Shown: positions 59,302 to 64,000 of the stretch, in pieces | Numbering within the stretch: the first letter of the stretch is position 1 | Layout: each line of letters opens with the position of its first letter | Assembly (NCBI RefSeq): GCF_002080455.1 | Contig: NZ_CP020555.1 | Location: 310,001 to 374,000, forward strand | DNA: 64,000 nucleotides | Origin: Streptomyces sp. Sge12 | Lineage (GTDB): Bacteria; Actinomycetota; Actinomycetes; Streptomycetales; Streptomycetaceae | Direction of reading: 5' to 3' | Made by a program: the position numbers and the translations under genes | Notes under the pieces: generated by a model | Told to the model about the DNA's origin: nothing | What the model saw: only the letters and a program-made list of their open reading frames with translations | The model's database searches: none

Positions 59302-60573
59302 ATGACCGCAGTCAGGACCCCGCACCCGGGCCGCGCCCGGACGGCGCTGCTCTGCACCACCGCGCTGCTCGCCGCGGTCCTGCCGGCGGGCGGCGCCTGG
59401 GCGGCGACCGACCCGGGGACCAGTGCAGGAACCAGTGCAGGAACCAGTGCAGGGTCCGCGCCCGCATCGTGCACTGCCTCCCCCGCGCCCTCGGGCGGCG
59501 AGGCGAAGCAGATCATGGACATCGCCCGGGCGGCGCAGAAGGAGCTGGACCTGAACGCCGTCGTGCTGCGGGTCACGCGCGACGGGCAGGAGGTCGTCAC
59601 GGGCGCGCTCGGCGAGTCGATGACGGGGGTCCCGGCCACGGCGGACATGCACTTCCGGGCCGGTTCGGTCGCCATCGTCTACATGGGCATCGCCGCGCTG
59701 CAACTGGTCGAGGACGGCAAGGCCGCCCTCGACGACCCGATCTCGCGCTGGCTTCCCGACGCCCCGCACGCCGACAAGATCACCCTGCGCATGCTCGGCG
59801 CCTCCACGTCGGGCCTGCGCGACTACGTACCGGATCCGAAGTTCCTCGCCGCCCTGTACGCCGACCCGTTCCGCCAGTGGACGCCCGACGAGCTGGTGGG
59901 CATCTCCGCCGCCCACCCCCTCTGGTACGAGCCGGGGTCGAGCTGGAGCTACTCGCACGCGAACTTCGTACTCCTCGGGCAGGCCCTGGAGAAGATCGCC
60001 GGCATGCCGCTGGCCAAGGTGATCGAGCAGCAGATCACGGGGCCCGCCGGGCTGGACAACACGGTCAACAGCTTCACGCCCCAGATCGAGGCGCCCGTCC
60101 TGCACTCCTTCGACGCGGAGCGCGGCAAATACGAGGAGTCCACCTTCTGGAACCCCTCCTGGACCACCGCCCCCGGCGCGGTCCTCACCACCCACATCTG
60201 CGACCTGGCGCGCTCGGCCGAGGCCGTGGGCAGCGGCGAGCTCCTCTCCCCGCAGAGCTACAAGGTCCAGCTCGACCCGGGCACCGTGGGCCTCGGCGGC
60301 AACACCCCCGGCTGCCCGGCCAGGGACTGCTTCCGGCAGCTTCCGGCCCTGCACTTCGGCTACGGCGTGATCGTCCAGAACGGCTGGATCCAGTCGAACC
60401 CGTCGTTCGCGGGGTACGCGGCCATCCAGGCCTACCTCCCGAGCGAGCGCCTGGCCATCGCGGTCTCCACCACCGTCGGGCCCAAGGCTCCCGGCGACAA
60501 CACCGCACAGACCATCGCCGGGCGCATCGCGCAGGTCCTGGCGCCCGAGAACTCCCTGATGGGGAAGAAGTGA
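59302..60573 (+). CDS. serine beta-lactamase-like protein with degenerate active site
   Basis: A 423-residue exported protein of the same fold as the hydrolase at 21.4 kb, with a signal peptide ending AWA and a TSAG repeat in its linker (three 12-bp copies at 59419-59454). The catalytic motifs are changed: the SxxK motif reads SVAI (Ser122, Ile125 in place of Lys), YSN reads YSH and HNG reads QNG. The rest of the fold is conserved (LQLVEDGKAALDDPISRWLP, LWYEPGSSWSYSHANFVLLG). It is therefore probably inactive as a hydrolase and may bind a ligand or peptidoglycan. GGCAGGAG precedes the ATG. Confidence 0.82.
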   Translation: MTAVRTPHPGRARTALLCTTALLAAVLPAGGAWAATDPGTSAGTSAGTSAGSAPASCTASPAPSGGEAKQIMDIARAAQKELDLNAVVLRVTRDGQEVVTGALGESMTGVPATADMHFRAGSVAIVYMGIAALQLVEDGKAALDDPISRWLPDAPHADKITLRMLGASTSGLRDYVPDPKFLAALYADPFRQWTPDELVGISAAHPLWYEPGSSWSYSHANFVLLGQALEKIAGMPLAKVIEQQITGPAGLDNTVNSFTPQIEAPVLHSFDAERGKYEESTFWNPSWTTAPGAVLTTHICDLARSAEAVGSGELLSPQSYKVQLDPGTVGLGGNTPGCPARDCFRQLPALHFGYGVIVQNGWIQSNPSFAGYAAIQAYLPSERLAIAVSTTVGPKAPGDNTAQTIAGRIAQVLAPENSLMGKK

Positions 60574-60640
60574 CGGCCCTTCTCCCGGCCCGGCTCCCGA
60601 ACGGGCCCCCGCCCGGCCGGCGGGCGGCCATACTCGGAGC

Positions 60641-60871
60641 ATGGCCGACACCACCACCGTCGAGGTCGACACCGATGTGCACGACCGTCTCGCCGTGCTC
60701 GCCGCGGACCGCGGCCTGAGCCTGCGCGCGTACCTCGCCGAACTCGCCACCACCCAGGAGAACGAGGCCGCACGCGCACGCGCCGCACTGGCTTTCGAGC
60801 GGGCCCTGGAGCGGCCCGGCTTCCGCGAGGGCTTCGCGCGCGACTTCGGCGGCCCCGCGCCCCGCGACTGA
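60641..60871 (+). CDS. ribbon-helix-helix-type protein, antitoxin-like
   Basis: A 76-residue protein with the pattern of a ribbon-helix-helix DNA-binding antitoxin: strand TTTVEVDTDVHDRLAVLAADRGLSLRAYLAELA. The last 25 residues (ALERPGFREGFARDFGG) could be the toxin-binding tail. No PIN or other toxin gene follows within 70 bases, so it is an orphan. Similar orphans are common in Streptomyces. Confidence 0.65.
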   Translation: MADTTTVEVDTDVHDRLAVLAADRGLSLRAYLAELATTQENEAARARAALAFERALERPGFREGFARDFGGPAPRD

Positions 60872-60949
60872 CCCCTCCGAGGGGCCGGGACCACGAATCG
60901 TCCCTATGCTCGGAGAAGGGGTTGCCCCGAGCCCTGGAGGACGGCTGTC

Positions 60950-61780
60950 ATGACCGAGGCGAGCGACGCGGCCCAGGCGGACCGCACCCTGAAGGCCCGG
61001 CACCGCGCGATGTGGGCGCTGGGCGACTACCAGTCGGTGGCCTCGCACGTCATTCCGGACCTCGGTGCCGTGCTCGTGGAGGAGTGCGGCGTCCGGCGCG
61101 GTGACCGGGTGCTCGACATCGCGGCGGGTTCGGGCAACGCCGCCATTCCGGCCGCCCTGGCCGGGGCCGACGTCATCGCGTCCGACCTCACCCCCGAACT
61201 GCTGGAGATCGGCCGGAACCTGGCCGCCGTACGCGACGCCCGCCTGGAGTGGCGGGAGGCGGACGCCGAGCACCTGCCCTTCGCGGACGGCGAGTTCGAC
61301 GTGGTGATGTCCTGCGTCGGCATCATGTTCGCCCCGCACCACCGGGCTGCCGCCGAGGAGATGCTGCGCGTCTGCCGTTCGGGCGGCACGGTGGGGCTGA
61401 TCAGCTGGACCCCGCAGGGTTTCGTGGGCCAGATGTTCGCCACCATGAAGCCGTACGCTCCCGCGCCGCCCCCCGGCGCCCAGCCGCCCCCGCTCTGGGG
61501 GGACGAGGAACACGTGCACGAGCTGCTCGGTGACGCGGTGACCGATGTGGAGACCCGCCGCCGGACGGTCCGCGTGGACCGCTTCACGGGACCCACGGAC
61601 TTCCGGGAGTTCTTCAAGGCCTGCTACGGGCCCACCGTCGCCGTCTACCGCGCCGTCGCCGCCGATCCGGACCTGGTCGCCGAGCTGGACGCGGCGCTCG
61701 ACGCCCTCGCCGCCGAGCACACCGTGGACGGGGTCATGGAGTGGGAGTACCTGCTGCTGACGGCCCACCGCCGCGGCTGA
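60950..61780 (+). CDS. class I SAM-dependent methyltransferase
   Basis: A 276-residue methyltransferase with motif I VLDIAAGSGNAAIPAALAGADV, the acidic residue in ASDLTPELLEIG, motif IV in GEFDVVMSCVGIMFAPHH and later LISWTPQGFVGQMFATM. The order is that of UbiE/COQ5-like enzymes. A CTGGAGGACGG site precedes the ATG. The substrate is unknown. Confidence 0.83.
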   Translation: MTEASDAAQADRTLKARHRAMWALGDYQSVASHVIPDLGAVLVEECGVRRGDRVLDIAAGSGNAAIPAALAGADVIASDLTPELLEIGRNLAAVRDARLEWREADAEHLPFADGEFDVVMSCVGIMFAPHHRAAAEEMLRVCRSGGTVGLISWTPQGFVGQMFATMKPYAPAPPPGAQPPPLWGDEEHVHELLGDAVTDVETRRRTVRVDRFTGPTDFREFFKACYGPTVAVYRAVAADPDLVAELDAALDALAAEHTVDGVMEWEYLLLTAHRRG

Positions 61781-61852
61781 TCCACGGCCGCGTCGCCTCC
61801 CGCGGCGCGCCGCTACCCTCGACGGGATGACCCGCACTCCCGAAGGCTCCTC

Positions 61853-62776
61853 ATGAGTTCGCCGCAGGGCGTCCGCGTCCCTGCCTCCCTGGTCGCGTCG
61901 TACACGAGGAACGGCGGCGAAGCAGAACGGGCCTGGATCGCCCGGCTGCCCGCCCTGGTGGCGGAGCTGCTCGGCCGGTGGGAACTGGAGCGCGACGGCG
62001 GCATCGGCTCCGGTGAGGCCTCGCTGGTGGTGCCGGTGCGGCGCACGGACGGCAGCTGCGCCGCGCTCAAACTCCAGATGCCCCGCGAGGAGACGACCGC
62101 CGCGCTGATCGGGCTGCGGGCATGGAACGGCGACGGCATCGTGCGGCTCCTCGACCACGACCCGGAGAGCGGCGCCGTGCTGCTGGAGCGCCTGGACGGC
62201 GCACGCACCCTGGCCTGCGTCGAGGACGACGACCTGGCCATGCGCATCCTGGCCGGGCTCATGGCCCGGCTGCACTCCGTCCCGGCGCCCGAGGGCCTGC
62301 GCAACCTCGGTGACATCGCCCGGGACATGCTGGCGTCCGTGCCGGCGGCCGGCGCCGCTCTGCCGGACCCCGTGGACCGTCGGCGGCTGCACGGCTGGGC
62401 CTCGGCGGTCACCGAGCTGGTCGGCGATCCCGGCGACCGGATGCTGCACTGGGACCTGCACTACGGCAACGTGCTCGCCGCCGAGCGCGAGCCGTGGCTC
62501 GCCATCGACCCCGAACCCCTGATCGGCGACCCGGGCTTCGACCTGTGGCCGGCGCTGGACACCGGCTGGGAGGAACTGCACGCCACCGGCGATGCTCCCC
62601 GCATCGTGCGGCGCCGCTTCGACCTGCTGACCGAGGCGCTCGGGCTGGACCGCCGACGCGCGGCCGGCTGGACCTTGGCCCGGCTGCTGCAGAACACGCT
62701 GTGGGACATCGAGGACGGCCGGACCGCCATCGACCCCTCCCAGACGGCCGTGGCCGACGCGCTGCCCCGCTTCTGA
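61853..62776 (+). CDS. APH(6)-like aminoglycoside/hydroxyurea phosphotransferase family
   Basis: A 307-residue kinase of the APH fold. Motifs are AALKLQMPREETTAALIGLRAW (Lys-containing strand), catalytic loop MLHWDLHYGNVLA (His-x-Asp, Asn) and AIDPEPLIGDPGFDLW (metal Asp). This last motif is typical of streptomycin-6-kinase-like proteins (APH(6)). Whether it acts on streptomycin, hydroxyurea or a housekeeping metabolite is unknown. It is on the same strand as the methyltransferase, 72 bases downstream, and the two may be co-transcribed. Confidence 0.83.
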   Translation: MSSPQGVRVPASLVASYTRNGGEAERAWIARLPALVAELLGRWELERDGGIGSGEASLVVPVRRTDGSCAALKLQMPREETTAALIGLRAWNGDGIVRLLDHDPESGAVLLERLDGARTLACVEDDDLAMRILAGLMARLHSVPAPEGLRNLGDIARDMLASVPAAGAALPDPVDRRRLHGWASAVTELVGDPGDRMLHWDLHYGNVLAAEREPWLAIDPEPLIGDPGFDLWPALDTGWEELHATGDAPRIVRRRFDLLTEALGLDRRRAAGWTLARLLQNTLWDIEDGRTAIDPSQTAVADALPRF

Positions 62777-62826
62777 CGGGGCGTCGCGGCAGTTGCCGGT
62801 CGTCCGGGCCCGGGACGTGCCACCGG

Positions 62827-63786
62827 TCAGTCCAGGGCCGGGTGCACCTCCGGGTGGGCGTCCCACCACTCCTTGTGGAAGGGGTTGTTGTCCACGTTGG
62901 CCAGGTAGGCGCGGGCCGCGGCCCGGTACAGCAGTTCCGCCTGCCCGGCGGAGAGCGCCGCACGGCTCCAGGCGAGCCGGATGCGGCCCATGATGGGGGT
63001 GCCGACGAGCGGGCGCATCACCGTCCCCTCCCCCGGCGGGGCCGTCGGCTGGGTGAGCGCGACCGCGCGGCCCGCTGCGATCAGGTCGTGCTGCATCTTG
63101 CGGTCGGTGATCCGGTAGCGCAGTGAGGGGCTGAATCCGGCCTTCGCGCAGGCGGTGACGAGGGCCTCGGGGCCGCCGTCGTCGTCCTCGACCAGGGTCA
63201 TCCACGACTCCCCGGCCAGGTCGGCCAGTTCTATCCGGTCCAGGTCCGCGAGGGGGTGCCGCGCGGACAGCCGGATGCAGAACGGTTCCTTGGGGATCAG
63301 GGTCCGGGCCAGCGTTCCTTCCGGCAGCGGGACCTCGTGGTCGTTGACCTCCCCGTACACGATGGCGTCGTAGCGCCCGGCGCCGAGCATCCGCGCCAGC
63401 ACGGTGACGGAGTCCTCCAGGTCGACGGCGATCTCCCGGCCCGACATGGACAGGTCGGTCTGGGCGAGGAGGCCGTCGAGCAGCACGAGCATGATGCAGC
63501 CCAGCCGCAGCGGACTGCCGGCCGCTATGGCGCGCGCCTCCGCGCCCAGCGCGTCCATCTCGCTGAGCACGCGACGGGCCTTGGCCAGCACGAACTGGCC
63601 GAGCGCCGTGGGTTCCACGCCGCTGCGGCCGCGGAAGAACAGCTCGCCCCCGGTGACCCGTTCGATGCGGCGCAGCTGGGCGGAGAGTGCGGGCTGGGAC
63701 ACCCCGAGCCGCCGCGCCGCACCCCCCAGGCTGCCCGCCTCCGCAATCCGGCAGACGGCTTGCAGATGCCTCAACTCCAGCTGCAT
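62827..63786 (-). CDS. LysR family transcriptional regulator
   Basis: A 319-residue regulator with N-terminal HTH LRHLQAVCRIAEAGSLGGAARRLGVSQPALSAQLRR and a typical effector domain with PLRLGCIMLVLLDGLL and ALVTACAKAGFSPSLRYRITD. The ATG at 63786 opens with MQLELRHLQ, the usual LysR start; an upstream ATG would add 40 unlikely residues. It is divergent from the secreted protein gene at 63935, with a 148-base space that should contain its operator. Confidence 0.87.
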   Translation of the reverse strand: MQLELRHLQAVCRIAEAGSLGGAARRLGVSQPALSAQLRRIERVTGGELFFRGRSGVEPTALGQFVLAKARRVLSEMDALGAEARAIAAGSPLRLGCIMLVLLDGLLAQTDLSMSGREIAVDLEDSVTVLARMLGAGRYDAIVYGEVNDHEVPLPEGTLARTLIPKEPFCIRLSARHPLADLDRIELADLAGESWMTLVEDDDGGPEALVTACAKAGFSPSLRYRITDRKMQHDLIAAGRAVALTQPTAPPGEGTVMRPLVGTPIMGRIRLAWSRAALSAGQAELLYRAAARAYLANVDNNPFHKEWWDAHPEVHPALD

Positions 63787-63934
63787 CCGGGCAGCGTACG
63801 AGTCGGGCCGCCGCGGCACCATAACGCGGACCTTATGCCTGCCGGGATGTCCCAATCTCGTCATGTTCACGCTCATACTCGGCCGCGAACGAGCACTCAT
63901 CCCCACCCCCCACCCCCCACGATCGGAGTGGACG

Positions 63935-64000
63935 TTGCATCCCAGCAGATGGACGGCGGCCGTGGCAGCGATGGCGCTGACCGCGAGCCTCGCCGGCGCC
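63935..64000 (+). CDS. secreted protein, N-terminus only (cut by window end)
   Basis: Twenty-two codons from a TTG at 63935, preceded by GGAG (63925-63928), encode a signal peptide (basic start, then AVAAMALTASLAGA). The mature protein lies outside the window. It is divergent from the LysR gene and may be its target; a secreted hydrolase or protease would be typical but is not shown. Confidence 0.55.
   Translation, partial: MHPSRWTAAVAAMALTASLAGA

Overview
This window looks like chromosome from a Streptomyces-type actinobacterium. GC content and third-position GC are very high, GTG starts and 4-bp GTGA/ATGA gene overlaps are common, and the families present are typical of that genus: DesK/LuxR two-component systems, an ECF sigma factor of the SigE type, a SpoIIE-type phosphatase, Ser/Thr kinases, a class F sortase and many lipoproteins. 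One RNA gene is clear, an initiator tRNA-Met near 56.5 kb. No rRNA genes, CRISPR array, prophage or origin was seen.

Layout. 0-6.1 kb: a YjbQ-family gene beside a 5'-truncated histidine kinase, then a complete branched-chain amino-acid-type ABC importer (livK-H-M-G-F order, minus strand). 6.3-10.2 kb: a secreted carboxylesterase, a PaaX-type regulator and a beta-propeller phytase. 10.6-15.4 kb: an alpha-ketoglutarate-type MFS permease, an OmpR/TctE-like two-component pair and an orphan TAXI solute-binding lipoprotein, probably one dicarboxylate-sensing unit. 15.4-22.7 kb: DUF4389 membrane protein, a CHRD-domain protein coupled to a class F sortase, lipoproteins, a PhzF-like isomerase and a serine hydrolase. 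22.9-24.9 kb: a two-gene cyclodipeptide synthase/cytochrome P450 operon that closely resembles the Mycobacterium tuberculosis mycocyclosin pair Rv2275/CYP121. 25-34 kb: hydrolase, regulators (LuxR, AraC), small secreted proteins, a lipoprotein, a phosphotransferase and a methyltransferase. 34.2-36.4 kb: a 2.2-kb mobile unit in which an IS5-like element and a remnant of a second copy bracket an unrelated cargo gene, bounded by CTAG at both ends. 36.4-42.1 kb: acetyltransferase, PAS/GAF/SpoIIE phosphatase, PAP2 phosphatase and a DesK/LuxR pair. 42.2-49.7 kb: Sua5/YrdC protein, a lipoprotein plus two tandem Ser/Thr kinases with extracellular LivK-like sensor domains, a GH16-like protein and RNase HI. 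49.7-54 kb: an ABC exporter with its own DesK-like kinase and LuxR-type regulator. 54.1-56.6 kb: a SoxR-like MerR regulator with a SoxR-box-like operator and divergent MFS transporter, a cold-shock protein and tRNA-fMet. 56.8-64 kb: SigE-family sigma factor with a membrane partner, PIG-V-like mannosyltransferase, a serine hydrolase that has lost its catalytic motifs, an orphan ribbon-helix-helix protein, methyltransferase, APH(6)-like kinase and a LysR regulator divergent from a secreted protein cut by the window end.

The most notable items are the mycocyclosin-like CDPS/P450 operon with a lysine replacing a substrate-contacting arginine, the cargo-bearing composite IS unit, two paralogous DesK kinases carrying an unusual C-terminal BamE/SmpA-like domain beyond an extra membrane segment, the twin kinase-LivK fusions with a coupling hairpin, and a cold-shock leader that contains the exact 3' end of 16S rRNA. 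Statements of similarity rest on recall of family sequences and on motif reading; no search was run.
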